From assembly GCA_029931535.1 (NCBI GenBank), contig JAQPZY010001157.1, forward strand, positions 614,001 through 678,000: a stretch of DNA of 64,000 nucleotides, given 5' to 3'. Source of the DNA: Margaritifera margaritifera (taxonomy: Eukaryota > Mollusca > Bivalvia > Unionida > Margaritiferidae). This document shows, piece after piece, positions 33,986 through 45,850 of the stretch; positions within the stretch are counted from its first letter, which is position 1; each line of letters begins with the position of its first letter. The translations under genes and the position numbers were made by a program. The notes below the pieces were generated by a model. It did not search any database and was not told where the DNA came from. It saw only the letters and a program-made list of their open reading frames with translations.

Positions 33986-35460
33986 AAACAAATTCAGTGA
34001 CTGTTTGTCCCCTACCATGGTGAGGTCACAAGAGTTCACAACATAATGTAATCTATGACTTTTACTGGACAGGCATGGAAAGTAAACAAGTTTTAGTGAT
34101 CTACCTCAAAGGCCATTTGAAGAAAAGTGCATAAAAAAGGGTACAAAAACGATGCATTAGTGACCTTGACCTTGAGGATAAACCTTGACTGTGATACATG
34201 AGACACCATCAAACTAAGAAGCATAAGTGTACCATGGTTCATCCTTGTACCTCAAACAGCTTTTATGATATAAAGCAGAAACAAAAGAAACCTTAAAATC
34301 TTGATCTGCGACCTTATATAAGTGTACCAAGTTCTATCCATTCATCTTCAACAGCTAGAAAGCTGAAGAGCAAATGTGACTGAAACCTAAAATATTAACC
34401 TATGACTTTGACCTTGACTGTGATATGCGACATTTTTTGGTAATGATATTTAGCTATACCAAATTTCATTCCTTCATCTCAAGTGGCTCTACAATTTATA
34501 ATGAAAAGTGGAATTGAAAATTCAATATACAAGACCATGCCACCACCTCAAAGAAAAAAACCCCAATGCGGTGCACAACACATCTGCTAATGAGAACATA
34601 CATGTATTCCAAGCTGCATCCTCTAATCTCAAACAACTCTAAATTATAGAGTTCAAAAGAAAATATAATAGAAAACTTAAAATATTGATCCATAACCTCG
34701 ACCTTCAAGACAGAAACCCAATGTGGTATTTGACACATCTTCTAATGATGTTTAAGTATGCAACAAAGTTACACACCCTAATACCAAATGGTTCTAAAGT
34801 TACAAAGCTGACAGGAAAGTGTGATAGAAAATTAAAACATTAAGCCGTAACTATGACTGAGAAGATGGGAATCCTATTGTGGCACATGACACAGAATTTG
34901 ATCTATTAATCTCAAATGGCTCTGAAATTATAGAGCAGAAGGGAAAGTGTGATGGAAAACTTAAATACTGAGGCATGATCTTGACATTGAATATAACAAC
35001 CAAAATGTGGTACACAACACATTCTAATGATGATGCATACGTATACCAAGTTTCATCCCTTAATCTCAAATGGTTTTAAATTTATAGAGTGAAGGGAAAG
35101 TGTGATGGAAAATAAAATATTGAGCAAGGACCTTGACTTTCAAGATAGCACATAAAATGTGATACACAACATACCTTCAAGTGATGATGTACAAGTATTC
35201 CAAGTTTCATCCCTTATTCTCAAACTGTTTTAAATATATGGAGCAAAAGAGACAGTGTGATGAAATGAATAAATATTGAACTGTGACCTTGACCATGAAG
35301 ACAGGACCCCCAATGTGGTACATGATGCACCCTTCTAGTGATGTGTACACACCACGTTTCATCCGTTCATCTCAAAATGCTTTAAAGTTATAGAGCAGAA
35401 GGGAAAGTGTGATGAAAATATAAAATATTGAGCCATGACTTTGACCTTGAGGATAGTACC
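33985..35460 (+). repeat. Head-to-tail dispersed repeat, unit roughly 150-190 bp
   Basis: 'gaccttgaccttga', 'taccaagtttcatccctt' and 'gagcagaagggaaagtgtga' recur about eight times. A related copy lies at about 54590-54830. This style of repeat is widespread in molluscs (from memory). No coding function. Confidence 0.8.
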
Positions 35461-35654
35461 CCTTTATTGAGAGGAAATGAAAGTGTCACGGACGTATGGA
35501 AACTCGGATACTGTCTTCTCTCTTTTCTTTGAAATTGGGGCGGGGGGGGGGCAAATACACAGAACAAGTGCCAGCGAGGCTTCGCCCGTCCTCCTTATTC
35601 GACTATTGTCTGTATTGTCTGGAGGCTTTTTTCTTTTTTTCTCATGATCACAAC

Positions 35655-36137
35655 AAGACTGAAAGAACTTACACATTAGATTCAACAGCCAGAAACAACT
35701 ATACATAGATTCAACAGACAGAAACAACTATACATTAGATTCAACAGCCAGAAACAACTATACATTAGATTCAACAGCCAGAAACAACTATACCTAGATT
35801 CAACAGCCAGAAAGAACTATACATTAGATTCAATAGCCAGAAACAACTATACATTAGATTCAACAGCCAGAAAGAACTATACATTAGATTCAACAGCCAG
35901 AAAGAACTAAACATAGATTCAACAGCCAGAAACAACTATACATTAGATTCAACAGCCAGAAACAACTATACATTAGATTCAACAGCCAGAAAGAACTATA
36001 CATTAGATTCAACAGCCAGAAACAACTATACATAGATTCAACAGCCAGAAACAACTATACATTAGATTCAACAGCCAGAAACAACTATACATTAGATTCA
36101 ACAGCCAGAAACAACTATACATTAGATTCAACTGCCA
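35655..36137 (+). repeat. 30-bp minisatellite, about 16 copies
   Basis: 'agattcaacagccagaaaca' followed by 'actatacatt'; some units lack two bases (tacatagatt). Confidence 0.95.
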
Positions 36138-36139
36138 AT

Positions 36140-37080
36140 AACTTACTTATGCATAACTCTTCGACGACCATAGGTCGAATCTAATCTGACAATACAACCT
36201 TTCTTTTTAGCAATACCACAACAAAAGTCTTTCTACAGTAATCTGTGGGGGGGAAGTATCTTATTTAAGCAGCTTCTATCCTATACTGGATAAAGTGTAT
36301 CCGAGTTGGTGCTGACACAGGAATTTGATGTTTCATCCATAACAAGGTTGAAAATAGAGAGAGAAAAAAAAGAATCACGTTTACTTTTACAGTATAGATA
36401 CACGTGTAGTTCATTATTTTCTTTGTCTGTGCAAATCAGTTTTGAAATAATTAGTACCTCAGTGGAGTAACTAGGAGGGGGTCAAAGGTCAGGTGTACAA
36501 AAATTTTAATTACAATGACATTTTCAAATATTTTCTAACCAACTTTATAGATACAGTCATTGCAGGAAGACACATAATGTTTGTGATGGATTTTGCATCG
36601 ACTCTCGAGTCATTGTCAGAGGGTTGGGATGAGTACGGGGAGAGGATATGGACGGATTGGAATATACAATATAAAGCCTGGGAATCTGAGAAGGCGGTCT
36701 ATTGTAGCTGCTTTAGTGTTCTTAGGGGTGTTTACTACTACTACTATTGAATGTCAGACAACTTGGAATGCAGCTTTATACTGTAAATATCTCGAGAGGA
36801 TTTAACTATAATCATGTCCCAATGATCCCACGCATTTAAACAAAAACTATTTATGTACTGAAATGTGGGACTGAATCATGGCAATTCATCTGAATCAGTA
36901 ACCGATGACAAGATTTGTGTAACTGCAAAAGTTGAATCGAAAAGGCTAATTTCTAATTTTGTTTTTAAATACTTTTTCTGTATATGTTTGGATAAAATTC
37001 CAAATTAAAATGTAATGTTCTTGCTGGGAACTCATAAAGAGGTCCAACTAGGCATGAGATCACTCACCTGCCGACATCTG
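36140..37080. other. Intergenic DNA, nothing recognised
   Basis: Two overlapping short open frames near 36500-36800 show no domain. Confidence 0.4.
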
Positions 37081-37099
37081 CATAATAGCCAAATACAAG

Positions 37100-37369
37100 A
37101 GCAGTTGGCCAAAAAACCTGGGTCAGTAGAGCACATCAGCATAAATTGTCCAGTATTAAAAAGCCTTGTTGCTAGGAAGCTTCTGTCAAGGTTGGTCGAA
37201 TTCTGAGGTGCAGTTTTGTGAGATAAAGATGCTTAAATGTTTTTCTATTTCGAGTATTGTCTCTCATATTTGATAGTGGATCAGCATCATTTGTATAAAT
37301 CTGAAAGGACTTAGTTCTGACACTTTCTCTCAAATTTGGCAATTTTATTGAATAGTGTTTGAAAAGTCA

Positions 37370-37404
<35 letters not shown>

Positions 37405-38245
37405 AACGAAAGACATATTTTAAGGTGAATCGGTGATATTTGTACTTGAATGTCAGGATTTTGTCAAATTTGGTTTAATTCTGTTCAATGAATTTAGAGA
37501 AGGAGCTTTATAAAGGTATTTCTATTTTTGGTGACATTTTTCATAACAGAGGCCATTTTTTTATGGCAGATCAGCATCATTTGCAAACAATTTTAAAGCC
37601 TTCATGCCAGGATGATATCCTTCAAATTTAGTCAGATTCTGCTTTGCGGGTTTTGAGAGAAGTTATTTCAAGTTGTAATGGCAGCTGTATATTATGGTCA
37701 ATCGACATTATTTGTGCAAACTTGGAAGCCCTTCGTGCGAGGTTGATTTCTGTCAAATCTGTTCAATGGTTTTTTGGATGCCATTTAAAACTTTTTTTAA
37801 TTGTTAGTAATGGTGGCTAAATTTGGCGAATCGGCATCATTTGTACGAATGTTGAAAGCACTTCATACCAGAATGCTTTTTGTCACATTTGGTCAAATTC
37901 TTCCAAGTGATTTTGCGAATAATTCATTTGAAGGCTTTTTTATTTCTAGTAAAGGAAGCCATCAAATATCAATCAGCATCATTTATACAAAATTGAAATC
38001 CCTTCATGCCATGATGCTTTCCGTCAAATTTGGTCAAATTATGCTGAGCTTGTTCCTGAAAATAAATCATTAGTAATGTCAGCCATAGTGGATGATGGAT
38101 TGACATCAATTAAACAAATCTGAAAGGCCTTGATACCAGAATGCTACCTGTAAAATCATGTGCAAACTGGTCAGGTGGTTTTGAGAAGTTGTAAATAGTA
38201 ACTGTGAACTGATGGTTTCCAGCGAGATTGTTTTAAATTTGAACA
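37100..38245 (+). repeat. Diverged tandem repeat, unit about 120-150 bp
   Basis: 'cagcatcatttgtacaaat', 'aaagccttcatgccag' and 'gtcaaatttggtcaaattct' recur about seven times with heavy drift. A related stretch is at 55870-56150. Confidence 0.75.
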
Positions 38246-38258
38246 ATACTTTCAACAC

Positions 38259-38405
38259 ATTATTGACTATATTATGCCGAGGAAATGGGAGCCAGTAACC
38301 TTCCCAAGTGCATAGAGGCAGCTGACACAGTCTCGTGTCTAATGAACCTGCAACCGTTGGATTACGAATCCAGTACTCTACCAACTGAACTACCGTGGCT
38401 CCCTA
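38259..38405 (-). mobile_element. tRNA-derived SINE copy
   Basis: On the minus strand the 5' end reads GGAGCCACGGTAGTTCAGTT then GGTAGAGTACTGGATTC, a tRNA-like head with an A-box pattern. The body 'catgccgaggaaatggga' type sequence recurs at 48.7 kb. Confidence 0.72.
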
Positions 38406-38449
38406 CTAGCATGATAGTTTGGGGTATATGATAAATGGTATGTGTACCA

Positions 38450-38550
38450 TCTAAACTCTTGCACAGAGGCGGCCGACCTGAGCTGGCCTGGATGAGTATC
38501 AAACCCTTGGATTACAAATCTGGAGCTCTACCAACTGAGTTACTCAAACT
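38450..38550 (-). mobile_element. tRNA-derived SINE, partial second copy
   Basis: The tRNA-like head 'gagtaactcagttggtagag' (minus) and the adjoining 'ggcctggatgagtatcaaac' sequence match the neighbouring SINE. Confidence 0.6.
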
Positions 38551-38559
38551 TTTTGGGAC

Positions 38560-39565
38560 TTATAGAACAAAATTTATTAAACATATAAAATATTAGATAT
38601 ATTAAGCACTAATCAAGAATAAAATTGTTATAAAGCAAGTTTTACATCCATCACTGGAAACAAGCAACCGTTTTGAATGGCCAACCCCCAGCACTGATAC
38701 AATTACGCAGTAGACCTATTGTACGTCATTATATTATGAAGTCTTTGTTCTAAGACAACAGCTCTGTTTATTCCCATAAGAAAAAGATCCTTTGGTCTCC
38801 AAATTTATATTGATGAGACCGTGAAAGAAACTGATCATGAGCATTCTAAGCCATTACTACCCATTCAAGATATGATCCTCATCCACCCCCAAATAGTTTC
38901 TTAACAATTATTCCCCTTGACATTATGAATTCAAGTAAATTTTATACACTGCTTGATATTAATATGGGCTGGGATGAATTCCATTAAAAGCATCCTGTGC
39001 CATCATCACATTAATTTAATGCACAATGCACAATGAATGGGAAAGTTTTGTTAGCAATTGTATAAAGTTAGACTGGTTGACCAGACACCCAAATTATTCT
39101 GATGCTTTTGGTTGGCACAGACTGTCTAATCAATGTGACTAGACTGTGCATAGATGTGTTAAAGGCATGTTTTGCGGTGTCTATGTTCTGCAAAATTGTT
39201 GTCCGTCTGAGATACAATTTGTCCTTCCTGTGACACATTGCACCGACTTTCTCCTTTGATTTATGAACTCTCAAACAATGGGAATGGTTTTGTAGATATC
39301 GACTCTCGAACTATCTATATTACTCTTAATTTCAATCTTTAAAACTTTAACAACCAATGAAGAAGAAATAAAACTTGAATAAAAATATTTTAATATTTAT
39401 GTCCATTTATAAAATACATGGAAGATTTTTTTTAAAATGTACACTTCATGTTATCAGGCCAATCGCACCGTGACCACAGTTTTGCCTTTGATAGTATATA
39501 TCCTTTGAAGGCCAGACAAAAAAATAACTATTGTTGAAACTTGATTTATTGTTAAAATGTGGTTG
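38560..39565. other. Intergenic DNA, nothing recognised
   Basis: AT-rich flank of the DIRS insertion. Confidence 0.4.
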
Positions 39566-39569
39566 GCGG

Positions 39570-39695
39570 AGGGAAGTAAAACTAATTTTTTTTATGTAAT
39601 ACTTACCTGCCACTATTATTAAACTTTCCGCAAGGAAAGACCTCGTCCGTGCTAGATGCACCAACTCCCTGTTATAGAGATTTCTTAGAACACGT
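39570..39695 (-). repeat. DIRS right inverted terminal repeat
   Basis: 'gctagatgcaccaactccct' and 'agagatttcttagaacacg' here are found inverted at 45013-45065. Confidence 0.85.
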
Positions 39696-39782
39696 GCATC
39701 GACCCAGTCTGATCTACGTCATCAGCCCGTGCGATTTTGCGCGTCCTCATTCTTTTTCAGGACATCAGCGCGGGGTGGTAGA

Positions 39783-39890
39783 AGAGCATCAAATAGTGAC
39801 AGGTAAGTATTACATAATTAAAATTAGTTTTACTCCAAAAAACTACATTTTAATGTCAGTAATAACTTACTCGTCACTATTATTCAGCTG
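39783..39890. repeat. DIRS internal complementary region
   Basis: 39801-39834 is the inverse of 39573-39607 (aaaactaatt...aatacttacc); 39848-39886 is the inverse of about 45100-45145 (ttattactgacattaaaat). The two halves mimic joined element ends. Confidence 0.8.
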
Positions 39891-40019
39891 AATGGGTCAG
39901 TAAGGAGGTGGCTGATTGACTGTGACGAGTAAAATGTGGACAAATCACCCAAATTCTAGTACAAGCAGCCAACTGTAGTTATATGCAGTAGACAGGGTCG
40001 CGGATTGTGCAGCGACTAT

Positions 40020-41066
40020 CGGACCCAAAGAGAAAATACCTTTACTCTGGTTTGCTAACAACCTAAGGTAAAATGAGGAGAAGGTTGCGTGCGAGCGCCA
40101 AAATGCAGCCTTCATAATATCGCCTTAAGATGAGTGATTGAAATATGCCCAGGAAGTAGCGATAGCCCTGACTTCGTGGGCTTTTATCCTCATGAACGAT
40201 AAGTCTCTTTCTGTGAGAGATGCATAAGCTCTCTTGATGGTCAGCGAAATCGATCGAGAGATAGTGGATGCTGAAATATCAGCTGAACCCCTTAAGGGGA
40301 GAAAAAGCCTTTTCCTACCCTTCCTTGTCCCTTTAGCAGTTGCTAAATAGAATCTAAGTGCCCTAACTCCATCATCCCCAACACAGGTGCGACTGACACT
40401 GAGGATTTCAAGCGGGGATGGAAATACTGATGGAAGTTGTTTTGTTTTTTTGTTGCAAGGAAGCCTGGCTGACATAACAAGGAAACCTAATCGTAATTCC
40501 CACTGAAGCGTAAACATCCCTCTTCAATTGATAAAGCATGTAGTTTGCTTCTTCTCCGGGCTGACGCAACGGCCAGGAGAAAAATGGTTTAAAGAGAAAG
40601 ATTTTCAAACGAAGCCGCACTCAGAGGTTCATAAGGTGTTTTTGTCAATGCCCACAAAACACATGAAAGGTTCCATTTTGGTGTCAACGTGCGAGACAAT
40701 GGTCTATGTAGCTCGAAGATCCGATAAGTGAGGATCTGAACCAGTGGATTGACTTTTGGAAATTTGAAGTGTTTTAGAAAGGGCAGTCCTATAACCTTTG
40801 ATTGTAGATGCTGGACAAGATCTTTCCTCAAAGAGGAAGAGACGAAAATCTGCTACTGCAGCAAGAGAGGGTCGGCAAGGATTAACGCGTTTCCTAGCGC
40901 ATCGGCTGTAGAACGTAGCCGGGCCTGTACAATGCAGTCGGTAACTTTGCTTGAAAATTTGTGCCTGGCGGACAGAACGCTCGCGATGAGCCATGTGTGA
41001 AGGTGGAGGATCTGATGATTGGTATGTAATAACGTACCTCTGTGTTTTGAAAGAAGATTGTCCCAC
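40020..41066 (-). pseudogene. DIRS tyrosine recombinase
   Basis: A core-binding part is at 40945-40760 (DFRLFLFEERSCPASTIKGY). The first catalytic Arg box is at about 40535-40565 (ASARRRSKLHAL), and the HxxR motif at 40150-40180 (AHEVRAIATSWAYFN), followed by KAAFWRSHATFSSFYLR with the expected nucleophile tyrosine near 40070. The enzyme would join circular element DNA to the target. Stops after FENLSL, near GNYD and after FNHSS, and frame changes, disable it. Confidence 0.85.
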
Positions 41067-41705
41067 TGAGGTAATACGCTTGGTTTGTCGACCAAAAGGT
41101 CGAGTAAGTCACTGAACCAAGACCTTTGAGGCCACAGAGGTGCAATCAGGACGATCCGTGCTGTGGATATCCTGATCTTGTGTAGTACTTGTGGAATCAA
41201 CCAGAAGGGTGGGAATGCGTAGGCAAACAATCGATCTCAGTTTAGGCTGAAGGCGTCCACTGCCCAGGCTGCTTGGTCTGGAACTGGGGAGACATAACAT
41301 GGGAGCTTGTTGTCGAGCTTTGTTGCAAACAAGTCCACAAGAGGTGTATCCCATAGACTGAACAGAGACTGCAACTTCTTGATGTAGAGACCATTCTGCA
41401 TGGACTACCTTGCCTGTTCTGTACAGACTGTTGGCAAGAATGTCTTCCTTCCCTGGAATATGACGAACTCTGAGTGTAATCCCTTCGGACTCTGCCCAAC
41501 GTAGAAGTTTCGAGTCTTCCACGCAGAGAGAAGGAACACGAGTACCTCTTTGTCGTCTGAGGTAAACAACCACTGATGTGTTGTCGTCGGAGACCATGAT
41601 GCAATGCCCTTTGACGTGTTCGATGTACCCTTTTAGGGCAAAGAACACGGCTTTCATTTCTAAATTATTGATGTGGAGAAGACTCTTGCTGTGACCAATG
41701 GACAT
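40853..41705 (-). pseudogene. DIRS RNase H and downstream conserved domain
   Basis: From 41650 down: HINNLEMKAVFFALKGY, MVSDDNTSVVVYL and RVRHIPGKEDILANSLYR, the acidic active-site blocks and HIPG..N..AD region of the RNase H fold. A frame change leads to YAFPPFWLIPQVLHKIR and IAPLWPQRSWFSDLL at 41225-41090, a block conserved in DIRS pol. Removes RNA from the cDNA hybrid in working copies. Confidence 0.85.
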
Positions 41706-41831
41706 GGAGAATAACTCCCACTGGCTCTAATTGAGGCCCCACACCCCACCCCAACCTGAATCTGACGCGTCGATGTACAGATAGGACTGGGGTTCTGGGG
41801 CATGCAGAAGAACTCCCTTCAGAAACTTGGC

Positions 41832-42658
41832 TTAATTGTACCACCACTTGAGGTGGTACTGAAACGCCGACCCTAGAGCAATTTGAAACGATAGCGCATC
41901 CTTGTGGGGTTTCCAAACAGCCAACTCAAGAGGACGTAAATGAAGTCTCCCTAGGGATACCAGATCCGCCGCGGAATTCAAGGTTCCCAGGAGAGGTATA
42001 GACAAACCGACAACGAAGTCTTTGTCTGTAACGTCCTTAAAAGTTCCATGATTTTGTGCATCCTTTCTGGGGGAACACGAACCCGACCCGGAGAGGTAAG
42101 GAAATTCATTCCTATGTACACGAAATCCTGAGAGGGAATGAGTTCGGATTTCTCTAGGTTTGTTATCAGTCCCAAATGTGTCACTACAGACAAACAGCGG
42201 GTCATGTGACATAACTGGGTCTGTTTGTCGTTGTTGTGTAGCAGCCAGTGGTCGAAATGCTGGATTAACGGAATCCCCAAGTACCTCAAGTGCGCAGCTA
42301 TTACTCCCATGACTGGTGAAGACCCTGTGCGCTGAGGTTAGTCCGAACGGCATGGCTCGGAATTGACATTCTTCCAGTCCGATCTAGAACTGGAAATGTT
42401 TTTTTTGTGCGGAAGAAAAATCGGGATGTGGAAGAACGCATCCTGAAGATCGATGGAAACTGCCCAGTTGGCCGGTTTGATAGCGTTCCGAACTGAAGTT
42501 GCAGTTTCCATCTTGAAAGTTTCCACTAGCGGAAATTTGTTAAGGGGGAAAATGTCCATAATGAGCCTCAGTTTCGGCTCTTTTTGGGGACCAGAAATAT
42601 CCGGGAGTAGAAAGCTGATGACTGGATGTTCTGAACTCTCTCTACCACGTTCTTTCAA
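41832..42658 (-). pseudogene. DIRS reverse transcriptase
   Basis: Reading down from 42600: PKLRLIMDIFPLNKFP, ETATSVRNAIKPANWAVSID, LQDAFFHIPI, then MPFGLTSAHRVFT (with frame changes between). The catalytic YxDD box is replaced by IQHFDHWLLHN near 42250, where the second aspartate is a histidine. Other blocks (GMNFLTSPGRVRVPPERM) are kept. Confidence 0.87.
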
Positions 42659-43194
42659 AGAAAGGTGTGCACTTCTTCCTTTGATTTCATTATGTTTGAT
42701 TGATGGAAGATGTGCATCCTAGAGAGAGGAGAGAGTTCTGTGAAGTACACCAATCTTCCGTGATGTTCGACCAGGCCTCTGAAAAGAGGGCCAATCGTGC
42801 ACCTACGTATATTAAAGGAAGAAGAAAGGGGAGGCAAAAGCAAACTTCTTTGCCTTGCCCTTGCCTCTCCACTCATTCCGTCTTGTTTGTGGAGCATACT
42901 TGGGGGGTGAGGTGGCTGGTTACTCTGTTGCGGTTGCATACGTTTTTGTTAGAATTGTGGATGACCCATGACTCGATCAGGTTGTGTGCAAACACTGGCC
43001 GGTTTTGACGGGCAAGCAACTGCCACAAGGGACCTATGTTGTTGGTCCCTAATATTCTGAGAAGCAATAGTGGGAATGAGACCGCCGAACAAGGTCTCCA
43101 GGGGTGCAACCCTCAGAAGATTTTTGCTATGTTCTAGTAAAAACTTTGAAGAATCCAAAGCTACATCACGACGTAGGTGAAGAAGCTCCGCAAA

Positions 43195-45010
43195 CAACGC
43201 CATCGTTTCGAAGTCTTAGCCAAAGCCTCCAACAGTTGTTGCAAGGCAACGGGTGATAATAATTCTTCCTTCAGTAAATTGAAGAAAGCTGCTGAAAATA
43301 GGTCAGCATCTGAAGCTATGCTGACTAATGACCTGGCCTTTGACTCTGAGGATTTAACCTAGAGGAGAGCAAAGGAACCCGCCGAAATGCCCACTTGTGA
43401 AGCTTCCGCGTCCAAGTGTGTGTGTGTGTGTGTGTGGGGGGGTTTACTGGCCAGGCAGACGAATGAACCTTATAGTTCAGGGCCGATATTTAGGGTTGCA
43501 ATATAGCAAGGGGGACAGACCACCCTTTATTCCGAAACGCCATTTTTTTTTTACATTTGCTCAGCTGTTGCGCAAATTCTCTAACCAACGGAGAGTGAGG
43601 AAGTAGCAGCAGGTCCAGTCTGGGTTTTGCACCTGACAGTTTCTCTAATAAAGAAAGAATCTTAGTGTCACTTAAACACTTGGGCTTTGGGCGCATGTCA
43701 GGTGGAAGAAGGCGGTAGACTTCACTGATGGCCACATATGTCGAATGACCAAGTCTTCTCCTCCTCGACCACATGTGACACTTGGTGATCGGGATTTGGA
43801 GATTCTCGGATTGGAGGGTATACCCTATCCTCTGGAATTTCAGTAAATTTCTGGGAATCTACGATAATCGATAAAGCATCATGATCTTCCTGTTCCAAAG
43901 CTCTGTGGGAAACAGGAGAAATGGAGCCCGAGCGATCCCTCTGCAGAGAATGCCAGGAGAAATGGAGCCCGAGCGATCCCTCTGCAGAGAATGCCAGGAA
44001 GTTGAAACATATATATTCTGACTCAGCACAGGGAGTAACAGAACTGTCCTTAATAAGTGTCGTGGCAGGAGAGTAAGAATTCTCATTTCTCTCTGGCCCC
44101 TTAGAGGAAGGGGTAGTAACGCTCTCCTTCCTTAACGACCTTTCCTGCAAAACTTGTGAGAGTCGTCAGACCTCATCACTCGTACATGCAGAAGGCCGCA
44201 TAGACGATATCTATGGTGGTATAGGATGGTCTCTCCTTTGAAGGGGGAAGTTCCACATACCAAAAGGATTAATAGGGGACATGGGAAAGGAAGGGACAGT
44301 GGTCCGATTTCCTATCCCGGGAGCGTGCCTAAAGGCAGGCTCTATCCCTGGGGTGGGATAACTAGGTAATATAGCATAAGTGGGGTATTCGAACCGATCG
44401 TTAGTACTATACCTAGATTCGGCATGTTGTGAAGACCTGTACCCAGTACCTTGTCTACCTGTACCCGGTGATAAGTGACCGCTCAATGACCTGTCACTTA
44501 CAGTCAATGGTGGTCTATATTTGAGGTAACTTCCCTCAGAACTAGAAGAGAAAGAACGACGTTTAACCCTCTTGGCATTGCGTGATCTACTCCACGTCTG
44601 ACCTCAGGTACTATGGGAATCTTGCCCCTCCCCTGAGGGGAAGACACAAGGATTCTCCATATTAGGGTTCAGTTCAACCCTCACTGGGGGTATTACTGTT
44701 TGCTCATGGGACGGTGCTTCCCCGCCCTCCTATAGTGTGTGGAGGGGGTGCACTCGGAGCCAGCAAGTTTATTGCCCTTTACAACAGAAGCTGCCTTCTA
44801 TTTAGAAGATGTACTATTTTGTCTGGGAGGGCTGCTGCTCCTCCCTCTTTTATTTGGGGAAGCGCACTCAATCCCTTGAGAAATATGTGTAACTATCTCA
44901 CAGGTAGTAACAGTATTTCTCTCCTGGAAGATGCTGTCTCTCTGTTTTATTTGGGAAGAGCAGGCAATTCCAGCAAAGTTTTGAACTATTTGAGATTTAA
45001 TAGATCCCAA
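43195..45010 (-). pseudogene. DIRS gag-like region
   Basis: Several minus frames (44507-44211, 44150-43722, 43774-43490, 43203-42949) are in the gag position upstream of RT. The segment EVYRLLPPDMRPKPKCLSD and the Ser/Pro-rich N-terminal part fit DIRS gag loosely. A 41-bp tandem duplication (43914-43995) shifts the frame. Confidence 0.55.
43914..43995. repeat. 41-bp tandem duplication inside gag
   Basis: The block from 'aggagaaatggagcccgagc' to 'gcagagaatgcc' is repeated exactly at 43955. 41 is not a multiple of 3. Confidence 0.95.
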
Positions 45011-45012
45011 AG

Positions 45013-45150
45013 GGAAAGAACGTGTTCTAAGAAATCTCTAGAACAGGGAGTTGGTGCATCTAGCATGGACAAAGTCTTTCCATGTGGAAAGGTAAAGTTT
45101 AATAATAATGACAGGTAAGTTATTACTGACATTAAAATACGATTTAAATA
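45013..45150 (-). repeat. DIRS left inverted terminal repeat
   Basis: Inverse of 39608-39695 with about 85-90% identity by eye, extending into the 'taagttattactgacatt' end that matches the internal complementary region. Confidence 0.83.
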
Positions 45151-45659
45151 CACTTTTCCAGATGAATAGAAGAAACTTCTAGAAATAAACATCAAAACAT
45201 GAAGTCTAATTATGAACTCACTTAAAACCAAAGTATTTTTGAAGCATAAAACTTTAATTCAAATCAATCTATTCAGCATTTTCCATTCTAAGAGAGACAA
45301 TCTTTGGCACAAAGATTAGAGGAATGGATCGAAAATTCTATTCACATTTTACCCTTTCATCATCAGAAAACACTCCAAAAAATTAATTTTTTTTTTTTTT
45401 GTTTAATTTAAGATCTGTGCTAAAATTACTCTTGCACAAACATGTCTTTGCATTTATTTGTTTATCTCTGAGAATATTAAAATATTATTCTTCAATTATA
45501 ACGTAGGCTGTTGATTAAAAGGTTAGTGATGGAACACCAAGATTCTGTTGTGTCCATAAAAATACCAAGATTCTGTTGTGTCATGCTTAAAGGTAACAAA
45601 AATAAAAGTAAGGTTTTTTTTTGCTGCAATTAAATATAAATATCATGTCCTACAATTGT

Positions 45660-45850
45660 GGACTGTTTGGTTGGTTTTAACAGCTATTTTAACACATCAC
45701 TGGTAATATCATGATGAAGAAATAAGTGATTTTCCCCAAGGACACACTGAGGCTGCAGATCTGGGCTGGCCTGGGTGGGTATAGAACCTGTGACTATTGG
45801 AGTTCAAGTCTGACACTCTACCAACTGAGCTACCATGGTTCTCTACAAAT
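45660..45850 (-). mobile_element. tRNA-derived SINE copy
   Basis: The minus-strand head GAACCATGGTAGCTCAGTTG then GTAGAGTGTCAGACTTGAA, a tRNA-like A box. The body 'acacactgaggctgcagat' matches the family at 48.7 kb. Confidence 0.72.

Larger units (their letters stand above)
39570..45150 (-). mobile_element. DIRS-type retrotransposon, near full length, inactive
   Basis: Minus-strand order is gag-like, reverse transcriptase, RNase H, a conserved YAFPP-type domain, then a tyrosine recombinase. The ends are inverted copies of each other (39608-39695 versus 45013-45120). Next to the low-coordinate end, 39783-39890 is an internal complementary region: its first half is the inverse of the low end and its second half the inverse of the high end. 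This is the hallmark of DIRS elements, which use a recombinase and circular intermediate in place of an integrase. Stops, frameshifts and a changed RT active site make it dead. Confidence 0.88.

Noticed and set aside
38340..38405. Functional tRNA gene
   Set aside because: Only the A-box half is tRNA-like, the B box and acceptor stem do not fit, and the sequence continues into a SINE body shared with other copies.
44714..45118. 134-codon plus-strand frame
   Set aside because: It is antisense to the DIRS gag region and its terminal repeat.
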